Shown piece after piece: positions 18,330-28,012 of a DNA stretch of 64,000 nucleotides. Numbering within the stretch: the stretch's first letter is position 1; every line of letters starts with the position of its first letter. Location: contig NZ_JAAXPN010000008.1 in the NCBI RefSeq assembly GCF_012396505.1, positions 1 to 64,000 of the forward strand, given 5' to 3'. Under the pieces are notes generated by a model. The model worked only from the letters and a program-made list of their open reading frames with translations. It searched no databases and had not been told where the DNA came from. Source of the DNA: Periweissella fabalis (GTDB lineage: Bacteria; Bacillota; Bacilli; Lactobacillales; Lactobacillaceae). Made by a program: the position numbers and the translations under genes.

Positions 18330-19268
18330 ATGGCTGATAACGAAAAAAAATTAACAAAACGTGATTTAATCACCGTTTGGTGGCGTAGTTTCTTCCTTCA
18401 AGGTTCATGGAACTACGAACGTATGCAAAATCTTGGTTGGGCATATGCAATGATTCCAGCGATTCGTCGCTTATACAAAACAAAAGAAGAACGCATTGAC
18501 GCTTTAAAGCGCCACCTAGAGTTCTTTAATACTCACCCATATTTAGCATCACCAATTCTTGGTGTTGAACTTGCTTTAGAAGAACAACGTGCCAACGGAG
18601 CTGACATTAATGATGAAACTATTAATGGGGTTAAAGTTGGGATGATGGGACCACTTGCCGGAGTTGGAGACCCAGTTTTCTGGGCAACAATTCGGCCAGT
18701 ACTTGGAGCTTTCTGTGCTTCACTTGCATTAGCACAAAATGTACTTGCACCAATTATTTTCTTCGTTGTATGGAATGCTATTCGGATGAGCTTCCTCTGG
18801 TACACACAATCATTTGGTTACAAACAAGGGGTTAATATCACACAAGATTTATCAGGTGGAATGTTGCCAAAAATTACACAAGGTGCTTCAATCCTTGGGA
18901 TGTTTGTTTTAGGTGTTTTGGTTCCACGTTGGACAACAATGAACTTTGTACTTCAAGTTTCTAAAGTTAAGAATCAAGCTGCTAACGTAGTTGATTTACA
19001 TCACTTAACAAATGCCGCAAATAACGGTAAATTAAGTGTTGATCAATTACGAAATGTAATTGATCAAGTTGTTGCAGGTAAGACAGTTGATACTTTTAAA
19101 GTTACAACTTTACAAGATACTTTGAATTCACTTCTTCCAGGTCTTGCACCACTCTTACTCTTATTGATTGTTCTTTGGTTACTTAAGCGTAAGGTTAACC
19201 CAATCTGGATTATCTTCGGTTTATTTATCGTTGGTATTCTTGGTTACTGGGCTGGTATCTTAGGATAA
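18330..19268 (+). CDS. manN: PTS mannose family EIID subunit
   Basis: 312 residues. Starts with KLTKRDLITVWWRSFFLQGSWNYERMQNLG, the typical IID N-terminus, then FFNTHPYLASPILGVELALEEQ and GPLAGVGDPVFWATIRP. Membrane segments cluster at the C-terminal half. With IIC it makes the channel that is also the receptor for class IIa bacteriocins in lactic acid bacteria, so expression could affect pediocin-type sensitivity (family knowledge). AAGGAGG 8 bases ahead of the start; followed by a terminator. Confidence 0.95.
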   Translation: MADNEKKLTKRDLITVWWRSFFLQGSWNYERMQNLGWAYAMIPAIRRLYKTKEERIDALKRHLEFFNTHPYLASPILGVELALEEQRANGADINDETINGVKVGMMGPLAGVGDPVFWATIRPVLGAFCASLALAQNVLAPIIFFVVWNAIRMSFLWYTQSFGYKQGVNITQDLSGGMLPKITQGASILGMFVLGVLVPRWTTMNFVLQVSKVKNQAANVVDLHHLTNAANNGKLSVDQLRNVIDQVVAGKTVDTFKVTTLQDTLNSLLPGLAPLLLLLIVLWLLKRKVNPIWIIFGLFIVGILGYWAGILG

Positions 19269-19269
19269 T

Positions 19270-19296
19270 AAAAAAACCGGGTAACCGGTTTTTTTT
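19270..19296 (+). terminator. terminator of the mannose PTS operon
   Basis: AAAAACCGG/CCGGTTTTT stem with a T-rich tail. Confidence 0.85.
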
Positions 19297-19357
19297 ATGT
19301 TTTGAATACCAAGATAATGCTAAAATGGTAATACCTTAATAGATTGGGGATGAATAC

Positions 19358-19714
19358 ATGGAACCACTAAATAAAAAAGTTGAGCTAGAAATTAAAGCTA
19401 ATTCAATGTATACGTCAATGATTCCAAAGCCAGGTGTATTGTTTATTGGAGAACGTGGCCTTGAATTTCGTGGGGAAGGTCAAGGATATATTCAAATTCC
19501 CTATAAAGAAATTGTTGGTGTTCGTGCGCAATTGTTTTTTGGCCGTCGCTATGTCAGGGGCTTTTTCGTTGATACTAAAAGCGGCACTTTTAATTTTGTT
19601 GTCAGTAAAGGGCGACGTGCATTGCAAACAATGGGTCAACATTTGCCGCATAATATTTTCACACGTAATATTAGTTCGTTTGAAGGTATGTTTAAAAGGA
19701 TAACTAAAAGGTAA
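19358..19714 (+). CDS. manO: DUF956 family protein ManO
   Basis: 118 residues, no membrane segment; a pleckstrin/GRAM-like beta-rich small protein with PGVLFIGERGLEFRGEG and IPYKEIVGVRAQLFFGRRY. DUF956 genes sit after the mannose PTS in many lactic acid bacteria (manO); the role is thought to be regulation of that system but is not proven. A terminator separates it from the IID gene, so its expression here is at least partly independent. The start has GGGGAT upstream. Confidence 0.85.
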   Translation: MEPLNKKVELEIKANSMYTSMIPKPGVLFIGERGLEFRGEGQGYIQIPYKEIVGVRAQLFFGRRYVRGFFVDTKSGTFNFVVSKGRRALQTMGQHLPHNIFTRNISSFEGMFKRITKR

Positions 19715-19720
19715 ACATAA

Positions 19721-20797
19721 ATGTATCAAGAAAGAGTTACAAAGTTAAAAAAATTACTTCAAATGAGTGAATTAGATGGGATTATAATCACTAATGGTGA
19801 TAATATGCGTTATTTAAGTGGCTTTCTTGGTGGAGAAGGTGACGGGCTAGTAGTTGTCTCACAAGCGGGTGTCAGCGTGATTACTGATGCTCGGTATGAA
19901 GAAGAATTAGGGCAATCAATGGATGATAATGCTACTTTAATTATTACACGTAACTATTATCAAACCGCGGCTGATATTATTGAAAAACAAAATCTGCAAC
20001 GAGTTGGTTTTGAAGATGATTTACCATTTAAAATTTTTGACTTACTTGATGAATTAATTGTAGCTGAAGAATTTTTACCAGTGCCCGGAATTATTGAGGC
20101 CATGCGTGAAATCAAGGATATAAATGAATTGAAAGCATTACAAAAAGCATGTGATATTTCTATTGCAGCTTTTAATGCGATTTTACCTAAGATTAAGCCA
20201 GGTATGACAGAACTTGAAATCAGCAATGAACTTGATTATGAGGCTCGTAAACGCGGTGCACAAAAAGCATCATTTGATACCATTGTCGCTAGTGGTTGGC
20301 GTGGTGCATTACCGCATGGATTAGCTTCTAATAAACCAATTGCTACGGGTGAATTGGTAACCATTGATTTTGGTTATTTTGTAGATGGTTATACTTCTGA
20401 CATTACTAGAACTTTTGCAGTCGGCGCAATTTCAGCGGAGTTAGAAGAAATCTATGAAATTGTACGAGTAGCACAAAAATTAGTAGTCGAGAGTGTTTTT
20501 AATGGTGTCCCAAGTAGTGAACTTGATCGTATTGGACGTGATTATATTACTAAGGCTGGTTATGGTAAGGAGTTTAATCATGGCATGGGTCATGGAATTG
20601 GTTTAGCCATTCATGAAGGCCCTAATATTAGTCGCTCATTGACAGATGAAATGGTTACTAATAATTTATTAACAATTGAACCTGGAATTTATTTGCCAAA
20701 TATTGGAGGGGTTAGAATTGAAGATGACATTATTGTAACTGAGAATGGCTATATTAATTTAACGGCTGATTTGACAACTGAGTTAATTCATATCTAA
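19721..20797 (+). CDS. M24-family Xaa-Pro peptidase
   Basis: 358 residues. N-terminal creatinase-like domain (TNGDNMRYLSGFLGGEGDG, VITDARYEEELGQ) and a C-terminal pita-bread domain with the five metal ligands in place: Asp and Asp in DFGYFVDGYTSDITRTF, His in GMGHGIGLAIHEGPN, Glu in TIEPGIYLP and Glu in GVRIEDDI. It cleaves Xaa-Pro bonds in peptides, important for casein-type peptide use. Whether it is aminopeptidase P (PepP) or prolidase (PepQ) is unsure; length and N-terminus favour the YqhT/PepP-like group. Six bases after manO. Confidence 0.88.
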   Translation: MYQERVTKLKKLLQMSELDGIIITNGDNMRYLSGFLGGEGDGLVVVSQAGVSVITDARYEEELGQSMDDNATLIITRNYYQTAADIIEKQNLQRVGFEDDLPFKIFDLLDELIVAEEFLPVPGIIEAMREIKDINELKALQKACDISIAAFNAILPKIKPGMTELEISNELDYEARKRGAQKASFDTIVASGWRGALPHGLASNKPIATGELVTIDFGYFVDGYTSDITRTFAVGAISAELEEIYEIVRVAQKLVVESVFNGVPSSELDRIGRDYITKAGYGKEFNHGMGHGIGLAIHEGPNISRSLTDEMVTNNLLTIEPGIYLPNIGGVRIEDDIIVTENGYINLTADLTTELIHI

Positions 20798-20918
20798 ATA
20801 ATAAACTAGTTAATTTGAAGCTAAACAATCGTGAACTAAAAAATGTGATAATATAACTATTTTTTACCAGTATTGCTTACAGCTAAAGCGTCTTTTAAAA
20901 GTACAAATATATAATAAA

Positions 20919-21077
20919 AGGAGTTGTGACAGAGTTCGGGCGATATCGAGAAATGCATTAAAAATCCTCTATGAAGAAAATTCTTCATAGAGGATTTTGT
21001 CGTATTTCGAATATATCGGACTTCGGGAGTGCATTTTGGTAGCAATTTAGTACTCAAAAAGAGTTATGTCACAACCT
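20919..21077. repeat. dispersed hairpin repeat, copy A (159 bp, with inverted ends)
   Basis: Left end AGGAGTTGTGACA (20919-20931) and right end TGTCACAACCT (21067-21077) are inverted to each other. In the middle is a perfect palindrome of 18-base arms, 20961-20978 with 20981-20998. The right flank CGTATTTCGAATATATCG then TGCATTTTGGTAGCAA recurs in copies B and C. No coding potential. It lies between the Xaa-Pro peptidase gene and the rel promoter. Confidence 0.8.
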
Positions 21078-21171
21078 ATTTTTAGTAGTATTTATCAATA
21101 TTGTCCGAATGCTTTTTTAGAAAGTTTAGGTAATAAATTCATTATTAGCCAAGATTTAAGATTTAGAACAG

Positions 21172-21200
21172 TACATTTTCTGAAAATTTTACGTTATAAT
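21172..21200 (+). promoter_or_regulatory. candidate promoter of rel
   Basis: TATAAT at 21195-21200 with a weak -35 (TACATT, 21172-21177) at 17 bases. The interval 20798-21284 holds only repeat copy A and this promoter. Confidence 0.5.
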
Positions 21201-21284
21201 ATACATTAATTTAAACATGCAAGGTAATTGTCTGCTATTGATACTGAATCGGACATTTATCTTACCGAAAGTAAGGTGAAAGCA

Positions 21285-23516
21285 ATGCCAAAACAAAAAA
21301 ATTGGACAGCTGATGAAGTTCATCAGGCAGTAACAACGTACATGAATCCTGAGCATGTTGCGTTTGTTGATAAAGCATATGAATATGCGGCTTCTTTGCA
21401 TAAAGATCAAGTACGTAAATCAGGGGAACCATATATTATTCATCCAATCCAAGTTGCAGGTATTTTGGCGCAGCTTCATATGGATCCAGAAACGATTGTT
21501 GCCGGATATTTGCATGATGTCGTTGAAGATACCGATGCAACGATAATTGATTTGCAACATAAGTTTGGCGATAATGTGGCACTAATTGTTAATGGTGTGA
21601 CAAAATTAGGAAAAATTGAATATAAGAGTAGCCAAGAGCAATTGGCTGAAAATCATCGCAAACTCCTCTTGGCAATGTCTAAAGATATTCGAGTTATTAT
21701 CGTCAAACTTTCTGATCGTTTACACAATATGCGCACTTTGCAACATTTACGACCTGAAAAACAACGTCGTATTTCGGCTGAAACCCTAGAAATCTATGCA
21801 CCACTAGCCGATAGATTAGGGATTAGCACTATTAAATGGGAACTTGAAGATACGGCCTTAAGATATTTGAATCCGGAACAATATCACCGCATTGCACATT
21901 TAATGGATAGTCGGCGTGATGAACGCTTAGAATACATTCGGGATGCAATCGACTACATTACTAATGCAACTGATGAGTTAGGTTATCATAACATTAAAAT
22001 TTATGGTCGGCCCAAGCACATTTATTCAGTTTATCGGAAAATGGTCGATAAGAAAAAAAAATTTGATGAAATTTATGATTTACTAGCAATCCGAATCGAA
22101 GTTAATACGATTCCTGAAACATACGCTGTTTTAGGAATTATTCATTCAAAATGGACGCCAATTCCAGGACGTTTTAAAGATTACATTGCCTTACCAAAAG
22201 CTAATGGGTATCAAAGTTTACACACCACTGTAATTGGACCAGAAGGTAAGCGATTAGAAATTCAAATTCGCACTCATGAAATGCACCGCATTGCCGAATA
22301 TGGAGTTGCCGCACACTGGGCCTATAAAGAAGGTAATTTTGATGGTGCCAATGTTCAAAGTAATGACCAACAGAAATTAAACATGATTCAAGGTATTTTG
22401 GAATTGCAAAAAGAATCCAAAGATGCTGATGATTTTATGGATTCAGTTAAGGGTGATTTATTTACTGATCGTGTCTTTGCTTTTACACCTAAGGGTGATG
22501 TCTATGAATTACCAAAAGGTGCAGGTCCTCTTGATATGGCTTACACGATTCACACTGAAATTGGCCACAAAACAACGGGTGCTCGCGTAAATGGAAAAAT
22601 GGTTCCATTAAATTATGAGTTAAAGACTGGTGATATCGTTGAAATTATAACTAGCAATACAGCTCGCCCGAGTCGGGATTGGTTTAATATTGTTTCAACT
22701 CGACGGGCACGAAATAAAATTCGCCAGTATTTCCGTAAACAGAATCGTGAAGAAAACATTGAGGCTGGAAAAACGTTAATTATTGATTTTCTACAAAGCG
22801 AAGGATTTAATCCTGAAGATATTTTAACGGAAGAAAATGAAGAACGAACAATTAGCAAGCTTCATGTTATGAGTATTCCAGATATGTTTGCAGCACTTGG
22901 TTTTGGTGATTTGGCGCCACAAGGAGTAGCTAATAAACTTACCGAGATTAAACGGGCTGAGATGGAAGCTGATCGTATTGAACAGCAGCAACGTGAATTA
23001 CTTGAAGAACATAAACAAATGGATGTTTCTTCTAAGTTTACACAGAAGCGAAGTAACTCCTCTTCTGAAGGAGTAATGATTCAAGGTGTTGATGGACTAT
23101 TAGTGCGATTGAGTCATTGTTGTACACCAATTCCTGGTGATGAAATTGTGGGATATATTACTAAAGGACGTGGTGTATCAGTCCATCGTGCTGATTGTCC
23201 CAATATACGAGATGCTGAAAGAAATGGTCAGCGCTTAATTGAGGTTTCTTGGGAAAATCCTGAGGGTGAGCGACCAAACTATGACGCAGATTTAACAATC
23301 AGTGGGAATAATCGTAACGGTTTGTTAAATGATGTTATCAAAATTGCTAACAATAATACTAAGTATCTTACATCAGTTAACGGGCGAGTAGATCATAACG
23401 GCTTAGCGCTGATTTCACTCTCGGTAGGTGTTCGTAATAAAATACATCTAGATCAATTGATGAATGGATTAAATAACATTCCAGATGTTTATGATGTAAA
23501 ACGTGCACAACACTAA
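21285..23516 (+). CDS. rel: bifunctional (p)ppGpp synthetase/hydrolase Rel
   Basis: 743 residues. HD hydrolase domain with HDVVEDTD, a synthetase domain (KDYIALPKANGYQSLHTTV), TGS domain (DRVFAFTPKGDVYELPKGAG), the helical and zinc-finger region with SHCCTPIPGDEIVGY and a C-terminal ACT domain. Intact HD histidines mean it can both make and degrade the stringent-response alarmone. The ATG at 21285 follows AAGGTG and gives the standard MPKQKNWT start; an earlier in-frame ATG at 21228 is rejected. A terminator separates it from dtd, its usual partner. Confidence 0.97.
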   Translation: MPKQKNWTADEVHQAVTTYMNPEHVAFVDKAYEYAASLHKDQVRKSGEPYIIHPIQVAGILAQLHMDPETIVAGYLHDVVEDTDATIIDLQHKFGDNVALIVNGVTKLGKIEYKSSQEQLAENHRKLLLAMSKDIRVIIVKLSDRLHNMRTLQHLRPEKQRRISAETLEIYAPLADRLGISTIKWELEDTALRYLNPEQYHRIAHLMDSRRDERLEYIRDAIDYITNATDELGYHNIKIYGRPKHIYSVYRKMVDKKKKFDEIYDLLAIRIEVNTIPETYAVLGIIHSKWTPIPGRFKDYIALPKANGYQSLHTTVIGPEGKRLEIQIRTHEMHRIAEYGVAAHWAYKEGNFDGANVQSNDQQKLNMIQGILELQKESKDADDFMDSVKGDLFTDRVFAFTPKGDVYELPKGAGPLDMAYTIHTEIGHKTTGARVNGKMVPLNYELKTGDIVEIITSNTARPSRDWFNIVSTRRARNKIRQYFRKQNREENIEAGKTLIIDFLQSEGFNPEDILTEENEERTISKLHVMSIPDMFAALGFGDLAPQGVANKLTEIKRAEMEADRIEQQQRELLEEHKQMDVSSKFTQKRSNSSSEGVMIQGVDGLLVRLSHCCTPIPGDEIVGYITKGRGVSVHRADCPNIRDAERNGQRLIEVSWENPEGERPNYDADLTISGNNRNGLLNDVIKIANNNTKYLTSVNGRVDHNGLALISLSVGVRNKIHLDQLMNGLNNIPDVYDVKRAQH

Positions 23517-23569
23517 CTACGTAAATTAGGCAAATGCTATTTTTTAAGTTTAAATAATATTCAAAACTA

Positions 23570-23613
23570 GAGGATGGGATGCAAACTACGGTTTATTCCA
23601 TCCTCATTTTTTT
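23570..23613 (+). terminator. hairpin between rel and dtd
   Basis: GAGGATGGGAT pairs with ATTCCATCCTC followed by T7; it ends 10 bases before dtd, so dtd would depend on read-through. Confidence 0.8.
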
Positions 23614-23623
23614 AGGAGAGATC

Positions 23624-24070
23624 ATGCGTGTAATAGTTCAACGAGTTACTGAGGCACAAGTTGCAATTGAAAATAAAGTTCAAGGTGCTATCAAGCAAGG
23701 CGTCATGCTTTTGATAGCAGTTAAAGATAGTGATAAACAACAAGATATTGAATATATCTGCCGAAAAATTCTTAACTTAAGAATTTTTGAAGATTCAGAT
23801 GGTAAAATGAATCAATCGTTATTGGATATTGATGGAGAGATATTATCAGTTTCACAATTTACATTATATGCTAGAACGCGAAAGGGAAATCGACCAAGTT
23901 TTACTGATGCAGGTACTCCAGAATATGCTAGTAAGGTATATCATGATTTAAATGAAAAGCTTGCGGCTAGTGGGTTAAAGGTTGCAACAGGAGTATTTGG
24001 TGCTGATATGCAGGTATCATTGATAAATGATGGCCCAGTAACGATTATCTTAGATACTGAAATAGATTAA
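23624..24070 (+). CDS. dtd: D-aminoacyl-tRNA deacylase
   Basis: 148 residues, normal length. The enzyme hydrolyses D-amino acids off mischarged tRNA. The two active-site signatures are present: SVSQFTLYA (SQFT) and NDGPVTIIL (GPVT, with the usual Asn-x-Gly-Pro). The start at 23624 has AGGAGAG upstream; an earlier in-frame ATG runs through the terminator hairpin and is rejected. Confidence 0.96.
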   Translation: MRVIVQRVTEAQVAIENKVQGAIKQGVMLLIAVKDSDKQQDIEYICRKILNLRIFEDSDGKMNQSLLDIDGEILSVSQFTLYARTRKGNRPSFTDAGTPEYASKVYHDLNEKLAASGLKVATGVFGADMQVSLINDGPVTIILDTEID

Positions 24071-24093
24071 TAAATTAAAAAAGGGGGGGCAAA

Positions 24094-25896
24094 GTGGCAT
24101 CAGAACATATTGAAAATAAACTCGCACTATTACCTAACGAACCTGGTTCCTATCAAATGAAAGATAAGAATGGCAAGATTATTTACGTAGGTAAGGCCAA
24201 AAATTTACGTAATCGGGTACGCTCATATTTTAAACTCGAGCACACTGGGAAAACTGCTGAGTTAGTTAAAAATATAGCTGATTTTGATTTTATTGTAACT
24301 AATTCTGATAAAGAAGCATTCTTATTAGAAATAACTTTGATTCAAAAATGGCAGCCTTATTATAACATTCGCTTAAAACGTGGTACTGGATATCCATATA
24401 TAAAAATATCTAATGAGCAGAATCCACAACTTATCTTAGTTAGTGAAGTAAAAAAAGATGATGCCTTTTATTTTGGGCCATATCCTAATGTGTATGCTGC
24501 TCAAGAGACGTTACATTTTTTGCAAAAAGTTTATCCGTTAAGACGTTGTAATGGTTATCAAGGACGGCCATGTCTTTATTATCATATGGGTCAATGCTTG
24601 GGGGCTTGTTTTCGAGAAGTTCCGCAAAGTGAGTATGAAGCTGAGATAAAAAAAATTAAATCATTCTTGAATGGTAATACCAGTGCTATTAAGCAAAAGT
24701 TAACGGCTAAAATGGAAACAGCCGCTGCTAATTTAGCATTTGAACAAGCTGCTGATATTCGTGATCAAATTCAATTTATTGATGCTACTGTGGAAAAACA
24801 AAAAATTATTTCACAAGATGCAACTCCACGTGACATTTTTAATTATTATGTTAAAGATGGCTGGCTGTCTATCCAAATATTTTTTATTCGGCAAGCACGC
24901 TTAATGAAACGTGAGAAACGTTTTTTTACATTAGTTGATGACCCAACTGAAGAACTGGTTAGTTTTATCTTGCAATTTTATAATCGTAAAAATACTAAAT
25001 TGCCAAATGAAATTTTAGTTCCAGCAACTATTGATCATAATTTATTAGAACAAATTTTACAAGTTCATGTGAAGACACCACAACGTGGAGCTAAACGCGA
25101 ACTGCTAGATTTAGCAGAAAAGAATGCCCAAATTGCTTTAGATGAAAAACTGCGTTTAATGCTTTTAAGTGATCAAAAGACAACTGGGGCAATGCAGGAG
25201 TTATCAAAAGCTCTTGATATCCCTTTAGGACATCGAATTGAAGCGTTTGATCACTCACATACTCAAGGAGTAGACATCGTATCAGCGATGGTTGTTTTTG
25301 ATGATGGATTACCAGAAAAAAAGTTATACCGTAAGTACAAATTAAAAACTATCAATCATGCTGATGAAGCTGCAGCAACACGTGAAGTAATTCGTCGTCG
25401 ATATACAAGATTGTTGAAAGAAAAAGCACAATTACCGGATTTAATCTTAGTTGATGGTGGTGAAATTCAATTAGATGCTGCTAAAGACGTTCTTGAAAAT
25501 GAACTTAGATTAAATATTCCAGTTGCAGCAATGGTTAAAAACGAACACCACAAAACAGCCGATTTAATAAAGGCAACTGGGGATGAACATTTAAATCTTA
25601 ATCCAAAATCACAAAGTTTTATGTTATTACAGCGGATACAAGATGAAGTGCATAGATTTGCAATTACTTTTCATCGACAACTTCACGGGAAAAATACACT
25701 TGCTTCACGATTAGATAGTATTCAAGGAGTCGGCCCAAAAACACGCCAAAAGTTATTGCGGCAATTTGGATCATTAAAAAAAATCAATCAAGCTACTATT
25801 GAAGAAATTGAAGCTTTAGGAATTTCAAATAAAACTGCTAATTTGGTTAAGGTTTCGATAGCAGCAGCATTACGGGCTAATGAATTGAAAAAGTAA
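24094..25896 (+). CDS. uvrC: excinuclease ABC subunit UvrC
   Basis: 600 residues, GTG start preceded by a seven-G run serving as ribosome site. GIY-YIG nuclease domain (residues 15-95: GSYQMKDKNGKIIYVGKAKN), a cysteine-bearing segment GRPCLYYHMGQCLGAC, the UVR motif (AANLAFEQAADIRDQIQFI), the RNase H-like second nuclease (FDHSHTQGVDIVSAMVVFDDG and DLILVDGGEIQ) and tandem helix-hairpin-helix at the end. It makes both incisions in nucleotide excision repair with UvrAB. Confidence 0.97.
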   Translation: MASEHIENKLALLPNEPGSYQMKDKNGKIIYVGKAKNLRNRVRSYFKLEHTGKTAELVKNIADFDFIVTNSDKEAFLLEITLIQKWQPYYNIRLKRGTGYPYIKISNEQNPQLILVSEVKKDDAFYFGPYPNVYAAQETLHFLQKVYPLRRCNGYQGRPCLYYHMGQCLGACFREVPQSEYEAEIKKIKSFLNGNTSAIKQKLTAKMETAAANLAFEQAADIRDQIQFIDATVEKQKIISQDATPRDIFNYYVKDGWLSIQIFFIRQARLMKREKRFFTLVDDPTEELVSFILQFYNRKNTKLPNEILVPATIDHNLLEQILQVHVKTPQRGAKRELLDLAEKNAQIALDEKLRLMLLSDQKTTGAMQELSKALDIPLGHRIEAFDHSHTQGVDIVSAMVVFDDGLPEKKLYRKYKLKTINHADEAAATREVIRRRYTRLLKEKAQLPDLILVDGGEIQLDAAKDVLENELRLNIPVAAMVKNEHHKTADLIKATGDEHLNLNPKSQSFMLLQRIQDEVHRFAITFHRQLHGKNTLASRLDSIQGVGPKTRQKLLRQFGSLKKINQATIEEIEALGISNKTANLVKVSIAAALRANELKK

Positions 25897-25953
25897 GTGG
25901 TATTATAGTAAACGGTAGATAGTTAAAAAAATCAGTATAATTAGGAATTAAAA

Positions 25954-27117
25954 ATGACAGAAAATAAATCAAAAAAATTGAATTTTTTGGATTGGTATAT
26001 TGCTATTCCGAGTCTTTTACTAGCTTTATTTGGAATAGTAAATGTCTATTCAGCAAGTTCGAACATGGCATCTGGCTCGGCAATAAGTTATTTGCTTAAG
26101 CAAATATTTTTCGTATGTGTAGGTATCGTTAGTGCGGCTTTTATGTTTAGAATCAATTTAAACCATCTAAGGAATGTTAAAATTCGTACATGGTCAATTG
26201 GAGTACTAATTTTTTTACTACTTTTTGCACGTTTGATAGCTCCAGAAATTAATGGGGCACATGGTTGGATAATGATTGCAGGTTTTGGTTTGCAACCAGC
26301 TGAATTTGCAAAGGTGATTTTAATTTTATATTTTGCCAATTTCTTTGAACGGAAGCCATATAATCCTAATAATTTAAAAGGTACAACATTTGATTGGCAG
26401 AAATGGGTATGGCCAGGGTTAATAATCGCTATTATTTTCCTGATGCCAGATAATGGTAATGCAGCTATTTGTAGCTTTATTGTGTTTGTGATGTTGATAT
26501 CGGTTGGTTTTAATTTTTTATGGGCCTTAGGATTTTTCTCTGCCGGAATATTTGGTTGGGTATTATTACCGATTCTTCTTAAATCATTAAATATCGATCC
26601 AACACACTATACTTTAGCGCGACTTGTCGCCTTTGTTAATCCTTGGGAGTATATTCAAACTTCAGGTTCCCAACTTATTAACTCGTATTATGCTATTAGT
26701 AATGGCGGATTATTTGGCGTAGGTTTAGGTAATTCAATCCAAAAAACGGGTTATCTTCCAGAACCAAATACTGATTTTATTATGGCCGTAATTACAGAAG
26801 AATGGGGTGCCTTGGTTGTAGTATTAATTTTAATGATGTTAGCCTGGATTATTGGGCGGATGATTCAGTTATCAACGCAAACTGATAATATTTTTATTAG
26901 AACCGTTTTGATGGGAGTTAGTGCATATCTTACGATTCAAGTATTATTTAATTTAGGTGCGGTATCTGGTTTACTACCTATTACTGGGGTTACCTTTCCA
27001 TTTATGTCATATGGTGGTTCGTCATCATTAGTTATTGGTACAATGATTGGTTTAGCATTAAATGCTAGTGCTACAATTAGTCGGCAGGGAAATAGTATTA
27101 ACTTAAAGGCAGTTTGA
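25954..27117 (+). CDS. ftsW: FtsW-type SEDS peptidoglycan polymerase
   Basis: 387 residues with about ten membrane segments. SEDS proteins polymerise lipid II glycan strands with a partner class B PBP. The diagnostic loop reads YLPEPNTDFIMAVITEEWG; LPEP favours FtsW over RodA, which usually has LPEQ. The end, TGVTFPFMSYGGSSSLV, is the strongly conserved C-terminal motif. Genes around it (ylbG, rsmD, coaD, ylbL) are the usual company of ftsW in Bacillales and Lactobacillales. Confidence 0.88.
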   Translation: MTENKSKKLNFLDWYIAIPSLLLALFGIVNVYSASSNMASGSAISYLLKQIFFVCVGIVSAAFMFRINLNHLRNVKIRTWSIGVLIFLLLFARLIAPEINGAHGWIMIAGFGLQPAEFAKVILILYFANFFERKPYNPNNLKGTTFDWQKWVWPGLIIAIIFLMPDNGNAAICSFIVFVMLISVGFNFLWALGFFSAGIFGWVLLPILLKSLNIDPTHYTLARLVAFVNPWEYIQTSGSQLINSYYAISNGGLFGVGLGNSIQKTGYLPEPNTDFIMAVITEEWGALVVVLILMMLAWIIGRMIQLSTQTDNIFIRTVLMGVSAYLTIQVLFNLGAVSGLLPITGVTFPFMSYGGSSSLVIGTMIGLALNASATISRQGNSINLKAV

Positions 27118-27132
27118 ATATAGGAGATTGAA

Positions 27133-27450
27133 ATGGAGCAGACATTTGAGGCAATAACACGGCGAAGTTTAATCGTCTATATGCGCAATTTACGACAGGT
27201 TCGCAATTTACGACGCTATGGCAATGTGGAATATGTATCACGACGAATGCGTTATGTTGTTTTATACATGAATGACGATAAGATACTGACAAATAAAGAT
27301 AAAATTGAGCAATTAGGATTTGTTTTAAAAACTCAAATATCAGTAAGACCAGATTTAAATGTCAATTTACAGGCAGATACTGAGGATCGGGGATTTTCTT
27401 TAGAAGATACCGAGACACTAGAAGTACCAAATGAAGGAGTAGAGATTTAA
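27133..27450 (+). CDS. YlbG family protein (DUF2129)
   Basis: 105 residues, no membrane segment. SLIVYMRNLRQVRNLRRYGNVEYVSRRMRYVVLYMN is the compact family domain (UPF0298), function unknown. Its stop codon overlaps the start of rsmD by one base (TAATG), so they are coupled. AGGAG lies ahead of the ATG. The C-terminal 25 residues are acidic. Confidence 0.85.
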   Translation: MEQTFEAITRRSLIVYMRNLRQVRNLRRYGNVEYVSRRMRYVVLYMNDDKILTNKDKIEQLGFVLKTQISVRPDLNVNLQADTEDRGFSLEDTETLEVPNEGVEI

Positions 27451-28007
27451 TGCGAATTATTGCAGGAGAATTTGGGGGCCGACCATTAAAGGCAGTCCCT
27501 GGTATGGCAACACGGCCAACAACTGATAAGGTGAAAGAAGCAATGTTTAGTATGATTGGCCCATATTTTGATGGCGGCAATAGTCTGGATCTATTTGCTG
27601 GATCAGGTGGTTTATCTATTGAGGCGGTTTCTCGTGGAATTGAGCATGCATACTTAGTTGATAAACAATTTGCAGCAATAAAGACAATTAATGAAAATAT
27701 AGCTGTTACTAAACAAGCAAAACGATTTACGGTAACTAAACGCGATGCACGACTAGCATTACAAGAATTTAGTGCTCAAGGAATCAAATTTAATTTAATT
27801 TTTTTAGACCCGCCATATGCAAAACAACAAATTTTGCAAGATATCAATTTGATGGTGCAACTTAATTTATTAGCTGATGAAGCAGTTATTGTTGCAGAAA
27901 CTGATCAAACAGTTGGGTTAGATGATTCTATTACACACTTTTCAATTACACATCAGAAGAAGTATGGCATTACTGAGGTGACGGTATATCAATTTGAAGG
28001 GATTTAG
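27450..28007 (+). CDS. rsmD: 16S rRNA (guanine(966)-N(2))-methyltransferase RsmD
   Basis: 185 residues. SAM-binding motif NSLDLFAGSGGLSIEAVSRG and the catalytic DPPY (FLDPPYAKQQI) identify this N2-guanine methylase acting on 16S rRNA. N-terminal MRIIAGEFGGRPLKAVPG is the usual opening. Equivalent to YlbH; it overlaps ylbG and is followed by coaD after 5 bases. Confidence 0.95.
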   Translation: MRIIAGEFGGRPLKAVPGMATRPTTDKVKEAMFSMIGPYFDGGNSLDLFAGSGGLSIEAVSRGIEHAYLVDKQFAAIKTINENIAVTKQAKRFTVTKRDARLALQEFSAQGIKFNLIFLDPPYAKQQILQDINLMVQLNLLADEAVIVAETDQTVGLDDSITHFSITHQKKYGITEVTVYQFEGI

Positions 28008-28012
28008 GTTAT

